Positions 42,893-53,222 are shown, counted from the stretch's first letter. The stretch is 64,000 nt of DNA from Myxococcota bacterium (GCA_024276675.1 JAJRWT010000098.1:1-64000); one strand, 5' to 3'. Notes: generated by a model from the sequence alone, not told the origin. Made by a program: numbers and translations.

Positions 42893-44752
42893 GAAAGCTC
42901 TCGCCTGGCAAGATCCGTTCGGCATGTCGCTGGCCTGGTTCTGATGGGAGTTCTGTTCGCTCTCGCGTCCTGGCAGTTGGACTGGATGGGCACGGATCTT
43001 TCCACCGCAATACCCCATGGACAGAACGAGGATTGGGACTGGCAACTCACCATGTACGAGGTGAGCCGTTCATCGTTGCTGGCCCATCATCAGCTCCCTG
43101 GTTGGAATCCCTACACCCAGGGAGGCGTTCCACTGCTGGCAAATCCTGAGTCACCGTTCCTGTACCCCCCCTTCCTGCTGGTGCTGTTCTTCGGTACCCA
43201 CGCAGGCCTCAAGCTCTGGGTGTTGTCCCACATCTGGCTCATGGTCGCTGCCTTCTACTGGATGGGCCGCGAGATGAGACTGGGACCGGTGGCAGCCCAT
43301 GGCGCGGCCGTTCTGACTCTCACGTCGGCGTTTGTTCCGGAGTTCGTCGCCTACGGCCACGTAATGTACCTCCCGCTGGCCTGGCTGGCCCTGGCGTGGA
43401 TGGCCAGGCGCAGGGGCAGTTGGCGATTGGCGGGCCTGGCCATGGCCATGGCCTTCCTGGCCGGCGGGCACCATCTCGTACTGTATGCCGGACTGCTTCT
43501 ACTGGCGGATTCCCTGTTTCTGCTTCTACACCCCAGGGTATCATGGATGCTGGGAGCCTGGATGCTGCTGAACCTGCTCCTCCTGGGATGCACATGGGCC
43601 ACGTGGCCCATGTTGCTGGCCGGCTGCGCAATCCTTGCCCGCCTGCTCTACGAATCGCGCATACCTTCCGGACTCGCCTCCGCGTGGAAGGCACTTCGCT
43701 TCATGGCCTTCAGCGGGCTCCTGGCCACTCTTCTGGTGGGTCCCAAGCTGGCCACCATGCCGGCGCTCTGGGAGCGGGCGGAGAGACTTGCTCCCCAGGG
43801 AGTCTTGGCCATCGCCGACGAATACAGCCCCCTGCGAGCCTGGAACGTCTTGACCGGCGCGGAAGAAAGGCCCAGCGGGCACGAAGGGCAAAACGTGCTC
43901 TTTTCCCCGGTACCCTTGCTCCTGGCATTTCCTGGTATCCTGCTGGCAATGCGGCGCAAACCGGAAGTGGCTTTGACTGGCCTGTTGTTCCTGAACCTGG
44001 GATGGGCAGGCGCCACACCCGTCAACTTTCTGCAGTTGCTTCACCGGATCCCCCCCCTGGATCACATCCGCGTCGTGGAGCGTTACTCCCTGGTATGGAC
44101 CCTCTACCTGGGCTGGTTCATGGGCTTCGCCCTGGAAGGCTGTTGGCGCCTGGGCCGCTGGAAGTGGGTCGTGGGTCCCCTGGCCACCTTGGCTCTCGCC
44201 TGGCATCTCCGCACGGCGGCGGTGGAGTCAGCCTGGCGCTACCGCATCGGCCCCGGGCAGCCCCACGAAATACCGCCCGCCGGGTCCTTCGTGCAGGTGG
44301 ATGACGAGTTGACCAATTGGGAGGCGGTCAAGGCCAACAGGGGCAAGCCACACTGCCGCACCACCGCTTGGCTGGAAGACCCGGGCCCCGTGAAGGCCCA
44401 GGGCGAACGGGGCTACGTTGGCGAGGTGTTCATGCTGCCCCGGGAAGGGGGAGAGCCCGTGCAACTCGAGGCCAGCATCACTCCCAACGAGATCAGCTTC
44501 CAGGCACCGGCGGGAGCGAAGGTGGTGGTGAATCAGAACGCGTTCAAGGGTTGGTTCCATGATGGCAAACCCGCTGGTTCGTGGAAGGGCCTGCTCTCCC
44601 TCGACGCCAATGAAGGGACCAACATCCTGAAATACAGGCCTCCGGGTCTTCTACTGGGTGTGAGCATGGCCGCGCTGGGCTGGCTGTGGCTCCTGGCTGG
44701 GGCCCTTCGGTACCGGCCCGGTCTCCTTCCGCCCAGGAGCCGGCGGGAGTAG
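42890..44752 (+). CDS. YfhO-like polytopic membrane protein
   Basis: This is a 620-aa protein if it starts at the CTG (602 aa from the ATG at 42944). The extended N-terminus adds a basic ESSRLARSVRH leader before the first transmembrane segment. NEDWDWQLTMYEV and LPGWNPYTQGGVPLLANPESPFLYPP follow, matching YfhO-family GT-C proteins, where an early acidic loop binds the lipid-linked donor. About 11 helices and a soluble beta-rich domain (440-580) complete it. YfhO proteins are implicated in lipoteichoic acid or glycan glycosylation in other bacteria. The role here is inferred as envelope glycosylation. Confidence 0.75.
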   Translation: MESSRLARSVRHVAGLVLMGVLFALASWQLDWMGTDLSTAIPHGQNEDWDWQLTMYEVSRSSLLAHHQLPGWNPYTQGGVPLLANPESPFLYPPFLLVLFFGTHAGLKLWVLSHIWLMVAAFYWMGREMRLGPVAAHGAAVLTLTSAFVPEFVAYGHVMYLPLAWLALAWMARRRGSWRLAGLAMAMAFLAGGHHLVLYAGLLLLADSLFLLLHPRVSWMLGAWMLLNLLLLGCTWATWPMLLAGCAILARLLYESRIPSGLASAWKALRFMAFSGLLATLLVGPKLATMPALWERAERLAPQGVLAIADEYSPLRAWNVLTGAEERPSGHEGQNVLFSPVPLLLAFPGILLAMRRKPEVALTGLLFLNLGWAGATPVNFLQLLHRIPPLDHIRVVERYSLVWTLYLGWFMGFALEGCWRLGRWKWVVGPLATLALAWHLRTAAVESAWRYRIGPGQPHEIPPAGSFVQVDDELTNWEAVKANRGKPHCRTTAWLEDPGPVKAQGERGYVGEVFMLPREGGEPVQLEASITPNEISFQAPAGAKVVVNQNAFKGWFHDGKPAGSWKGLLSLDANEGTNILKYRPPGLLLGVSMAALGWLWLLAGALRYRPGLLPPRSRRE

Positions 44753-44764
44753 GTTCTCCGAGAG

Positions 44765-45523
44765 TCATGGTTTCCGATCGGGGATGGCTCGCACCGTGGT
44801 CAACAGCCTCTCCGGTGGCCAGTAGTAGTTGGCCTCAACCAGGAAGGGGCCTTCGCCATGGTCCAGGTGCAGGTGCACCCTGGCGGAGCCGTTGGGATCG
44901 ATATCCAGGGATGCCTCGTGGAAACCCAGGTACCTGCCCACGTAGGGAAACAATGCCTTGTAGATGGATTCCTTGATGCTGAAGTGCAGAAGCGTGGCTA
45001 GCCAACGCCTCTGGGGTGGCAGCGACTCCACCAGCCTGGCCTCGCCTTCATCGAGGACAGTCCTGGCAATGCTGGGGCGTGGGGGATCTCGGTTTTCCAG
45101 GTCCAGGCCCACGGAGCCGGAGCCGGAATACGCGCAGAGCGCGACCGCGAGGTTTTTTTTGTGGCTTATGGACAGGGTGATGCCATCCGGGCTCTCAACC
45201 ATCCCCGAGGGAGCGGAGAGCAGTGGCACCCGTGGAGCACCTATCAACTCCAGGGCCTTGTGGGCGGCCAACCGTCCCGCCACCCACGAGGGTTGGCGCC
45301 AGCCCCGAAGGCCGACGGCATGGGAACGCTCCTTGGGAAGGAGTCTGCGGAGGACTGACCCGGGAACGGGATCTGCCGTGGGCGGAAGGGCGACCCCCAC
45401 AATGACACCGTGTGCCACGGCGTAGGAAAACACCTTGTGGAAGGCGGATTCGGGTGGGAGAACGGAAAGGGGGGGCTTGGCGTCATTCCAGATCATGCGA
45501 CAGTCTATGCTCCCGAAGGCCAA
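44765..45523 (-). CDS. 4'-phosphopantetheinyl transferase (Sfp/EntD type)
   Basis: This is a 252-aa enzyme that loads CoA-derived phosphopantetheine onto carrier proteins. It has RLAAHKAL, LSISHKKNLAVAL, GSVGLDLENRD (Mg-binding Asp and Glu) and FSIKESIYKAL, the signature motifs of the family. The length fits the Sfp group. It converges on the YfhO-like gene with a 12-bp gap. No carrier-protein gene is in the window. Confidence 0.88.
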   Translation of the reverse strand: MAFGSIDCRMIWNDAKPPLSVLPPESAFHKVFSYAVAHGVIVGVALPPTADPVPGSVLRRLLPKERSHAVGLRGWRQPSWVAGRLAAHKALELIGAPRVPLLSAPSGMVESPDGITLSISHKKNLAVALCAYSGSGSVGLDLENRDPPRPSIARTVLDEGEARLVESLPPQRRWLATLLHFSIKESIYKALFPYVGRYLGFHEASLDIDPNGSARVHLHLDHGEGPFLVEANYYWPPERLLTTVRAIPDRKP

Positions 45524-45748
45524 AAGTCATGTGTACGGACCAACTGGGAGCCCTCCAGCGCTCATGGTTTCCACGATGGCAGGGAGTCGGGAGAACAGCG
45601 ATGGAATCCCATGTGCTACACTCGTCCCCTGCGAAACTGCGTTGGTCGCCAGGCCCCACCATGGTATCTGTTGGAGGAGATCCATAGTGGTGGAACCGAC
45701 CAGGGATCGCCTGTCGTAACCGACACGTCTGGGGTGGAGGTAGACAAT

Positions 45749-48700
45749 ATGAGACTGGCGCTGCTGTCATTGCTTGTTGTGACCGCTGCTTGCTACAACG
45801 ACGTGGACCCGGCACTGCTGGGCGGCGAAATCCGCGATGAACTCGACATGGACGGCGATGGCTGGTCTACGCAGCAGGATTGCGACGACCTGGACCCATC
45901 CATCCATCCCGGGGCCGACGAGCACTGCGATGGAGTGGACGAGGACTGCGACGACGAGATGGACGAAGACGCGGTGGACGCCGTCCCATACTACCCCGAC
46001 AACGACTCCGACGGCCTGGGAGCCGCAGGTTCCGACGCGGTCGCCAGTTGTCAAGCCATCACTGGCATGGTGGACAACGACCTGGACTGCGATGACGAAG
46101 ACCCCCTTGCCGGGGAGTACTCCACCTACTACGCCGACTCCGATGGAGACGGCTACGGAGATCCCCATCTCGCCCAGAAATCCTGCCTACACGAACCCGG
46201 TTTTGTGGACAACTCCGATGACTGCGACGACTCGGACCCGGCGGCCCATCCCGGCGCTTCCTGGTACCTGGACTACGACGACGATGGCTATGGAGCAGAC
46301 GCCGATCCCCTGATCTCCTGCCTGCCTCCGGATGGCTATGCCGACAATGACCTGGACTGCAACGACGCCGACGCCGGCATCTCGCCGGACGCCACGGAGT
46401 TGTGCGACGGCCTGGACAACGACTGCGATGGCTCCGTGGACGGCCCGGACGCGGCCGATGCCCTTGACTGCTACATGGACGCCGATGCCGACGGCTTCGG
46501 AGAACTCCACGGCGTTTCAACGCCCAACTGTTTCATCTGCCCCGATGGCATGTCTGCGGATTCCAGCGACTGCAACGACGCCGATCCTGCGGTGAATCCC
46601 GATGCCAGTGAAATCTGCTACAATGACCTGGACGACAACTGCGACGGCTACGAAGACGAACTCTGTCCCGTTGAGCACTGTGGCCTCATCGAAGAAGACG
46701 AAACCTGGGAAGCCGGGTCTCTGCATTTCGTGAGCTGCACGGTGCAGGTGCAGGGCCCATCTTCGCCCGTGCTCACCCTGGAACCGGGAACCCAGGTGTA
46801 CTTTGCCGAGGGCACCGCCCTGGAGATCGGCGGAGAAGAACCCGGTGCGCTGGATATCGACGCATCCGCCGGCAACGAAGTCCTGTTCAGCTCAGGAGTC
46901 TTCCTGGAAGGCGAAGCGGTGGAACCCGGGGACTGGGAAGGCCTGCGGTTGGGCGCCCACACAGACACCGACGACACGACCCTGGATTACCTCGTCCTGG
47001 AGTACGCCGGACATGGCGGCGCCGCGGGTTTGACCGTGGACGGAGCGTCCATCCAGGCCAGGAACAGTACCATCTGGTACTGCTCCAGCGATGGCATGCT
47101 GATCACGGGGGATGCCCGGGTATCGCTGGACAACGTCGAAATCATGGAAAACCAGGGATATGGAATATACGTGGACGAGGGTGCGGGCTTTGATGGTTTC
47201 GACGACTGCAGGATCCACGACAACTACCAGTACCCACTGAGCATACTCGCTTCCATCGTGGAAACTATTGGTACCAGCAGCAGTTTCTCGTCGGATCCAT
47301 GGGATTCTCGATTCGACTACGTGGTTCTCCGAGGTGACGACATCGAGGCCGATGTGACCATCCTGCCCCTGGATGTTCCCTACTTCGTCACTGGCGACCT
47401 GGATGTCACGGGCGTTGCCGCGCCCACCCTGTACGTTGACGACCAGGTGGAGATCTACCTGGACACCGATGTCGGGATCTTCGTAGACAACGGCTTCCTC
47501 TCGGTTGACGGCTCTCCAGATGGAGTGACCATGCGAGCAATGGACGAAGACCTGGGCTGGGCTGGAATCGTCGTGGACAACAGCCAACGTGTCCAGTTGA
47601 CGGGTCTCCTGCTGGAGCATGGAGGCAGCACGGGCACCGCCGCCATCTACCTGGACAACAACTCCGATGCCGAAATCCAGGACTGCCAGGTTCTCTACTC
47701 CTTTTCCGATGGCCTGTATGCAGAGGCCAACGTCCAGCTCCTGGTCTCTGACTCCACTTTTTCGGGAAACGAAGGCCACGGTATTTACATGGACAAGGAC
47801 GCCGCACTGTCCACGACGTGGAGCCCCAGCTTCCGTGACAACACCCTGGAGAGCAACGGAGAATATCCCCTCACAGTCCCTGTCACATCTCTGGGAGAAC
47901 TGGACGACAGCAACACCATGAGCGGCGCCCCCTTCGACACGGACTACGATTTCGTAAGGGTATGGGCCGATACCGTCGCCGAGTCGGCCACATGGCGCCC
48001 GCAGGATCTGCCCTACCTGGTGGAGTCGATGTCGTCGGATTCCCTGAGGATCCAGGGAGGCGGAGATCCCGTGGTAACAATCGAGGCCGGCACGACCTTC
48101 CACATGGCGCCCGGATTGGCCATCGAAGTGGGGCGAAGCTCCGGCGGGGCGTTGACCACCGAGGGAACGGCGGAAGCACCCGTGACCTTCGTGGCCGAAG
48201 GGGGTGAAGACGACTGCTCACCCGGCGACTGGGAAGGAATATCCTTCTACCTGCTGACCAACACCTCTTCCACCGACTTGGCCGGCCTGCGGGTGCTCTG
48301 CGGCGGCGGCAATGGAAAGGGCAACATCTACCTGGAGAAGACATCTATCAGCCTGAGCGCCTGTGCCTCGATCCTGAGTTCCTCCAGTGGCATCTACGTG
48401 GGGGAAGACGCCCAACTGGACTTGCAGTCCTGCGAAGAAATCTCGCTCAACGAAGACTACGGCCTCTATGTCAGGAGTGATGCCGCCATCACCAATTTCG
48501 AGGGCAACACGCTTGCAGGGAACAACAGACCTGTCGTACTCAACCCCGACGACGTCCGATTCCTGGACACCGACTCCGTCTTCACCGGAAACGACGAAGA
48601 TCTCATCGAGGTCCGCGGCGGCGACATCACCGAGATTGCCACGTGGACAGACCTGGATGTCCCCTTCAATATCAGCGGGGACCTGTCTCTGGGAGCCCCT

Positions 48701-49114
48701 TCCTCCCCCACCCTGACGCTGACAGCCGGCGTACGCATGGAGTTTTCCACCGGGAACTCGCTGGAATGTGGCTCAAACTCCTATCTGCCAGGTAGCTTTC
48801 TCGTAGAGGGCGGTGTTTCGGACGAGGACCTGGTAGTCCTCACGTCCTCTTCCGATCCCCCGGACAAGGGCGATTGGGTGGGTCTGAAGCTGGACTCCCA
48901 CTGCACCGATGTTTCCATGAACGGCTTTCTCGTGGAGTACGGAGGCAGGAGTACCGACGGGATGATCTACTTGAAAACCGATGCCGTGTTGTCAGATGGC
49001 ACCATTCAGCATTCATCAAGCGCTGGAATCGCTTGTTCAGGCAGCGCAACACTCACCACCTCCTCGCTCACATTCATCGACAACGATGAAGGAGATCAGA
49101 CGGGATGCTGGTAG
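45749..49114 (+). CDS. large surface lipoprotein with MopE-type metal-binding repeats and beta-helix
   Basis: This is an 1121-aa protein. The start at 45749 has GGTGGAGG upstream and gives MRLALLSLLVVTAAC, a lipoprotein signal. Residues 30-310 hold about seven units of the form DxDGDGxxxxxDCDDxDPxxxPGAxExCDGxDxDCD, the putative metal-binding (PF11617, MopE-like) motif common in Myxococcota. Residues 320-1121 contain repeated right-handed beta-helix cassettes of about 200 residues, each with a PTLTL/GT-type strand, a CSSDGMLI- or SFSDGLYA-like turn and GNEGHGIYMD segments. It is probably a surface adhesin or polysaccharide-binding protein. Confidence 0.8.
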   Translation: MRLALLSLLVVTAACYNDVDPALLGGEIRDELDMDGDGWSTQQDCDDLDPSIHPGADEHCDGVDEDCDDEMDEDAVDAVPYYPDNDSDGLGAAGSDAVASCQAITGMVDNDLDCDDEDPLAGEYSTYYADSDGDGYGDPHLAQKSCLHEPGFVDNSDDCDDSDPAAHPGASWYLDYDDDGYGADADPLISCLPPDGYADNDLDCNDADAGISPDATELCDGLDNDCDGSVDGPDAADALDCYMDADADGFGELHGVSTPNCFICPDGMSADSSDCNDADPAVNPDASEICYNDLDDNCDGYEDELCPVEHCGLIEEDETWEAGSLHFVSCTVQVQGPSSPVLTLEPGTQVYFAEGTALEIGGEEPGALDIDASAGNEVLFSSGVFLEGEAVEPGDWEGLRLGAHTDTDDTTLDYLVLEYAGHGGAAGLTVDGASIQARNSTIWYCSSDGMLITGDARVSLDNVEIMENQGYGIYVDEGAGFDGFDDCRIHDNYQYPLSILASIVETIGTSSSFSSDPWDSRFDYVVLRGDDIEADVTILPLDVPYFVTGDLDVTGVAAPTLYVDDQVEIYLDTDVGIFVDNGFLSVDGSPDGVTMRAMDEDLGWAGIVVDNSQRVQLTGLLLEHGGSTGTAAIYLDNNSDAEIQDCQVLYSFSDGLYAEANVQLLVSDSTFSGNEGHGIYMDKDAALSTTWSPSFRDNTLESNGEYPLTVPVTSLGELDDSNTMSGAPFDTDYDFVRVWADTVAESATWRPQDLPYLVESMSSDSLRIQGGGDPVVTIEAGTTFHMAPGLAIEVGRSSGGALTTEGTAEAPVTFVAEGGEDDCSPGDWEGISFYLLTNTSSTDLAGLRVLCGGGNGKGNIYLEKTSISLSACASILSSSSGIYVGEDAQLDLQSCEEISLNEDYGLYVRSDAAITNFEGNTLAGNNRPVVLNPDDVRFLDTDSVFTGNDEDLIEVRGGDITEIATWTDLDVPFNISGDLSLGAPSSPTLTLTAGVRMEFSTGNSLECGSNSYLPGSFLVEGGVSDEDLVVLTSSSDPPDKGDWVGLKLDSHCTDVSMNGFLVEYGGRSTDGMIYLKTDAVLSDGTIQHSSSAGIACSGSATLTTSSLTFIDNDEGDQTGCW

Positions 49115-49157
49115 AGCAGTCCTGTCCCACGATTCCTGCACAGGTCAACGGGCGCTG

Positions 49158-49784
49158 ATGAATTTGTCACTTCCATTGCTGTTCTTCCTGGGCAACGCCT
49201 CCCTGGCGGCCTCGTCAAGGACCGACGACAACAACGACGAGGCCTATCTGCAGGCGGAGCACCAGAGAATCTCCGAAGAAATCGAACATCTTTCACGCCG
49301 GCAACTCTGGGGCGGTGTGGAAAGGCACCTGCAGGAGTGCCTGGAACTTGGCCTGGAGCCCTCCTTTGAAGACCTCTTGCATGGCGCCAATGCGGCTCGC
49401 GGGCTGGGCAACGCCCAGGCCGTACATGATCGGCTTCGCCAGGCGGCACGCATCAACCCCACGAAGCAGATCATCGACTGGCTCTGGAACATCGACAGGT
49501 CCTACGGTCAGGTGGAGCTGAGCACGGTGCCGCAACGCTCCGCTCAACTTTCGACAGACAACATGCCCTTCGCTCCTGATCAACGGGCAGCAGTGGAGTT
49601 CGCCATCCAGCAGGTTCAACAAAATGGTTACTTCAAGGGATTGCTGCCCCAGGGTACCTACACCCTGTTGACCGAGACCTTTACGGTGGTTCCTGGAATC
49701 TCGCTTCGTCTCCAGGTTTCCTCGAAGCGCAGGCAGGCAACCAGGCAATCCAATGGTTCCGAAGCAGTGGATATCGAGCGTTGA
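49158..49784 (+). CDS. secreted protein of unknown function
   Basis: This is a 208-aa protein with a signal peptide (1-21, ending SLAA). The helical N-domain (30-110) has a TPR-like feel (HLQECLELGLEPSFEDLLHGANAARGLGN). The C-terminal domain (115-195) reads GQVELSTVP, then YFKGLLPQGTYTLLTETFTVVPG, resembling PEGA-like small beta-domains seen in myxobacterial proteins. It follows the large lipoprotein by 43 bp and may be co-transcribed. The longer frame to 48981 overlaps that gene. Confidence 0.55.
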   Translation: MNLSLPLLFFLGNASLAASSRTDDNNDEAYLQAEHQRISEEIEHLSRRQLWGGVERHLQECLELGLEPSFEDLLHGANAARGLGNAQAVHDRLRQAARINPTKQIIDWLWNIDRSYGQVELSTVPQRSAQLSTDNMPFAPDQRAAVEFAIQQVQQNGYFKGLLPQGTYTLLTETFTVVPGISLRLQVSSKRRQATRQSNGSEAVDIER

Positions 49785-50127
49785 GAGGGAATCCGCTCCC
49801 TGGCTCCGGGATCCATGAACAAGGGCGTATTATCTCGAGTTGGACTTGAGTTGAAGGAACAGGTCCGCTACCCTGGTATCGGGAGTCTGGCCTGGCTATC
49901 AACAGGTGGCTTCCAGGATGTTCGTAACGCAGGTGCCCCATGGGATTCTGATAAAGTCCCGGAAAAGAATGCCCTTTCACATGCCGCCCCTCCCAGCAGG
50001 GCGAACATCCATGCGGCGTCCAGATTACATCTTTTCAGCAACGAGAAACATCAGCCCAGACGATCCCGCACCGGTTCATGCCAGGTGGTCGATTCTGCGC
50101 TGAAAGAAAACGGGAGCAAGGGTTCTG
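49785..50127. other. 343-bp region upstream of the Hsp70-PilZ gene
   Basis: No gene is supported on either strand. The open frames present lack family resemblance. It should contain the promoter of the Hsp70-like gene, but no consensus sigma-70, sigma-54 or CIRCE-type heat-shock operator is visible. Confidence 0.5.
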
Positions 50128-53085
50128 ATGAGCACCAGTATCGGTATCGATCTTGGAACCACAAATACAGCAGTGGCGGTCGTAGTGGATGGTCGCCCCC
50201 GTGTGTTGGAAGACGAAAAAGGCTACAAAGTTCTTCCATCTTGTGTCTCTTCCAGGGGGCAGGGGCGCTATGTGATAGGGCAGGCCGCGAAGAACCTGGT
50301 ATTGAGTCAACCGGAAAACACGGTATACGCCATAAAGCGCCTGATGGGCAGACGTTTCGACAGCGAAGAAGTCCAGGCCACCCGGAAAAGGGTCGGCTAC
50401 ACCATTATCGAAAGCAGCGACGGGAAGACGCAGGTCCAGCTCGGCGATGAGTTCTTGACTCCCGTGCAGGTATCGTCGGTCATCCTGAAAGTCGCACGTC
50501 AGATTGCCGAGAGGGGCATCGATGGTCCCGTCAGCGAAGCCGTCGTCACCGTACCAGCCTATTTCACCCATGCACAGCGGGAAGCAACCCTGGAAGCTGT
50601 CCACGGAGCCGGTCTTCGCTGTGATCGCCTTCTGAACGAACCCACCGCCGCGGCTCTCGCCTACGGTTTCAGGAAGGATATCGACAGGACTCTGCTCATA
50701 TTCGACCTTGGCGGGGGCACCTTTGATGTATGCGTCCTACGTCTCTCGGCGGGGATCTACGAGATTCTGGTCACCAGCGGTGACAGCAGCCTTGGTGGAG
50801 AAGACTTCGACTACCGCCTCGTGGATCACATGGCGGACCATTTCCAGTCCATCAATGGAACGGACCTCCGAGAAGACAGGATTACCAAGCAGCGACTGAA
50901 AGATGCTGCCGAGCGCGCCAAGTGTGAGCTATCGTTCACTGCCAGCACCAACGTCCTCATCCCACAGGTCTTCCAATCCACCAACCTGGAACTGGTGATC
51001 TCCAGACCGACGCTGGAGTCGTTGGTGGGGGACCTGGTGGCACGAACGCTGGATCTCACCAGGAGCACCATCAAGGACGCCGGCCTCCAACTCGGCCAGA
51101 TCGACGACGTGATAATGGTGGGCGGTCAGACCAGGATGCCCAAGATTCGTGAAGCAATAACCGGGCTCTTCGGCAAGGAGCCCAACCGGTCCATTCATCC
51201 GGAAGAAGCGGTAGCCATCGGGGCCGCGGTACATGCCAACTCTCTGTCCGACACCTCCGCAAGCGCCCCCCTCCTGCTGGACGTCACACCCTTCGACCTG
51301 GGGATCGATTCGCTCGGCGGGATGTTCACCCCCATCATCAACCGCAACGGAAAAATCCCCGCATCCAAGACCCGCCTGTTTGCCACTGTACACGACAACC
51401 AGGATCGCGTGCGTTTCATCGTCCGGCAGGGCGACTCTCCAAGAGCAGACGAAAACGAGTTTCTCGGCGAATTCGTAATGGAAGGCATTACTCCGCTCCC
51501 CCGGATGGAAGCCAAGCTCGAAGTGAACTTCAGGCTGGACGTCAATGGGATGCTCCAGGTGCGGGCAGTGGAAGTGGGTACCGGGGAACAAAAACAGATT
51601 ACCATACGAAACTACGCCGAGGTGGCCCACAGCCACATGGAAGGTACGGAAGACCTGGTGGAACCGCTCATTGTGGGTGAAAACGGTGTGCCTGTGCCAC
51701 GAACCGCACCTCCACCCGTGCACAAGAGCCCCAGCCCCATACCACGGGCAGTAGAGCCGTCCGGCAAGCCAGCCGCCCCTTCCAACAACCTGCGCTCCGG
51801 TTCGGGCATTCCGGTCATTGGCGCCTTGTTGGGGCGCCTGCGTGGAAAGCCCGTGGTACAGACCAGGGCTGAAGACGAGAGCGCACCTTCAAACCTCCCT
51901 GAGTCCGCCCCTCTGGACGACCTGGAAGAGGATTCCGCCATCCTCCTGGATGAAGCTGCTCCGGCCCAGGGCACCGATTCCCGGTCCAGCCCGGGGGCAG
52001 AGCATGATGTCGCCCTGGAATTGGACTTCACCGCCGGAGGCAGCCCCAAGGACATTCGCATCGACCTGCCGGACCTGGATGTGAAGCTGAACGAAGAGGA
52101 AGCACTGCTGCCGGTGGAACCAGATGAGTATCTGGATGAGTTCTCCGAGGATGCCAGCATAAAGGCCGCGGTGGGACTGGCCGGTGGGGGCTTCGATGCC
52201 GTCGGGGAGTCTCCGTTTTCCGATGAAGACGACGAAGACGAATCCTGGGATCTGGAGGCGGAAGCCGTGCTGCTGGACACGAGGGACAGCCCGGTTCCCC
52301 AGGTAGAATCGTATGCTGGCGGTTCTCCAGACCATGAAAACGAATCCCACCCCACGGACGATTCGGATGAAAAGCTCGGTTCGGACCCGTTGCTGGACGA
52401 CACGCCGCGCCCGGAGGCCTTCGAGTCTCTCGACGAGTTGGAAGATGTCCTCCTGGACGGCGATGACGACCTCCTCGAACCCATGAAGGATGATTTTTCA
52501 GACCACTCCATTCCCCTGGAAGACGATTTCGAAAAAAACACCGATGAACTGCCTGGCTCCCCGGGCACAGAACCTGAGCACAAGGGGGACTGGGATGGGC
52601 CCCCACCTTTCGACCCCAGGCTCGACGTGGGAGATGCCAGCCTGTCCAAGCCTTTCACGGGCGAAACATACCGTGCGCCACCCAGCGACCTGGACGACCG
52701 TCCCCTGCGAAGTGATTCCCACGAGAGCACGGCAACTCCAACCGAGGTCATGAGTACCAGGCCCCCTGGGCCTCCCAAGCCTGCCCGTCTCCGGATGCAC
52801 TACCGGAACGTCGAGACCTTCGTGGCCGAATACCGCGAAAACCTCCGGCAGGGAGGTACCTTCATCCAGACCCCCAAACCGCTGCGCCTTGGGCGAGAGT
52901 GCATATTCGAAATCCACGCTCCTGGACTGGAACGTGCCTTGACCTTTGCTGGCAAGGTCACATCATCCACGCGGGACCAGCCTGAACTCGCCAGCGACGT
53001 GACCCGCGGGATGGCCATCGAATACCGCATGAGCGACCAGAAGCGCCAGGAGATCGAAGAAATCCTGAGGCGACTGTCACGTTGA
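50128..53085 (+). CDS. Hsp70 (DnaK-like) fused to an acidic linker and PilZ-like domain
   Basis: This is a 985-aa protein. Residues 1-370 are an Hsp70 ATPase domain with GIDLGTTNTAV (6-16), VPAYFTHAQREAT, LNEPTAAALAYG, DLGGGTFDV (193-201) and VGGQTRMP. Residues 375-510 are the substrate-binding beta-domain (DVTPFDLGIDSLGG, VNFRLDVNGML). The usual helical lid is missing. Instead a 350-residue Asp/Glu/Ser/Pro-rich linker leads to a C-terminal PilZ-like (TIGR02266-type) domain (about 885-985: VAEYRENLRQGGTFI, TRGMAIEYRMS). It could sense or localise through the PilZ module. It is not the housekeeping dnaK. Confidence 0.88.
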   Translation: MSTSIGIDLGTTNTAVAVVVDGRPRVLEDEKGYKVLPSCVSSRGQGRYVIGQAAKNLVLSQPENTVYAIKRLMGRRFDSEEVQATRKRVGYTIIESSDGKTQVQLGDEFLTPVQVSSVILKVARQIAERGIDGPVSEAVVTVPAYFTHAQREATLEAVHGAGLRCDRLLNEPTAAALAYGFRKDIDRTLLIFDLGGGTFDVCVLRLSAGIYEILVTSGDSSLGGEDFDYRLVDHMADHFQSINGTDLREDRITKQRLKDAAERAKCELSFTASTNVLIPQVFQSTNLELVISRPTLESLVGDLVARTLDLTRSTIKDAGLQLGQIDDVIMVGGQTRMPKIREAITGLFGKEPNRSIHPEEAVAIGAAVHANSLSDTSASAPLLLDVTPFDLGIDSLGGMFTPIINRNGKIPASKTRLFATVHDNQDRVRFIVRQGDSPRADENEFLGEFVMEGITPLPRMEAKLEVNFRLDVNGMLQVRAVEVGTGEQKQITIRNYAEVAHSHMEGTEDLVEPLIVGENGVPVPRTAPPPVHKSPSPIPRAVEPSGKPAAPSNNLRSGSGIPVIGALLGRLRGKPVVQTRAEDESAPSNLPESAPLDDLEEDSAILLDEAAPAQGTDSRSSPGAEHDVALELDFTAGGSPKDIRIDLPDLDVKLNEEEALLPVEPDEYLDEFSEDASIKAAVGLAGGGFDAVGESPFSDEDDEDESWDLEAEAVLLDTRDSPVPQVESYAGGSPDHENESHPTDDSDEKLGSDPLLDDTPRPEAFESLDELEDVLLDGDDDLLEPMKDDFSDHSIPLEDDFEKNTDELPGSPGTEPEHKGDWDGPPPFDPRLDVGDASLSKPFTGETYRAPPSDLDDRPLRSDSHESTATPTEVMSTRPPGPPKPARLRMHYRNVETFVAEYRENLRQGGTFIQTPKPLRLGRECIFEIHAPGLERALTFAGKVTSSTRDQPELASDVTRGMAIEYRMSDQKRQEIEEILRRLSR

Positions 53086-53222
53086 CCCGGGGTACAGGCA
53101 ACGTGGGCGGAGCCATGGGCCTGTCGGGAATAGCCCTTACGATCCGTGCTCTCGCACGCTTTGCGCCCTCTGCCCCCAGCAGGATCCCGATCATCCACGC
53201 TCCGCCGACGGGGGGAGCGGGA

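Noticed and set aside
45837..46595. Alternative-frame Thr/Pro-rich products in the MopE repeat region
   Set aside because: They are frame-shifted readings of the repetitive GAC/GGC codons. The lipoprotein frame has a lipobox and runs 1121 residues.
49815..50450. Plus-strand frame overlapping the start of the Hsp70-like gene
   Set aside because: It overlaps 320 bases of an unambiguous Hsp70 ATPase domain and has no recognisable features.
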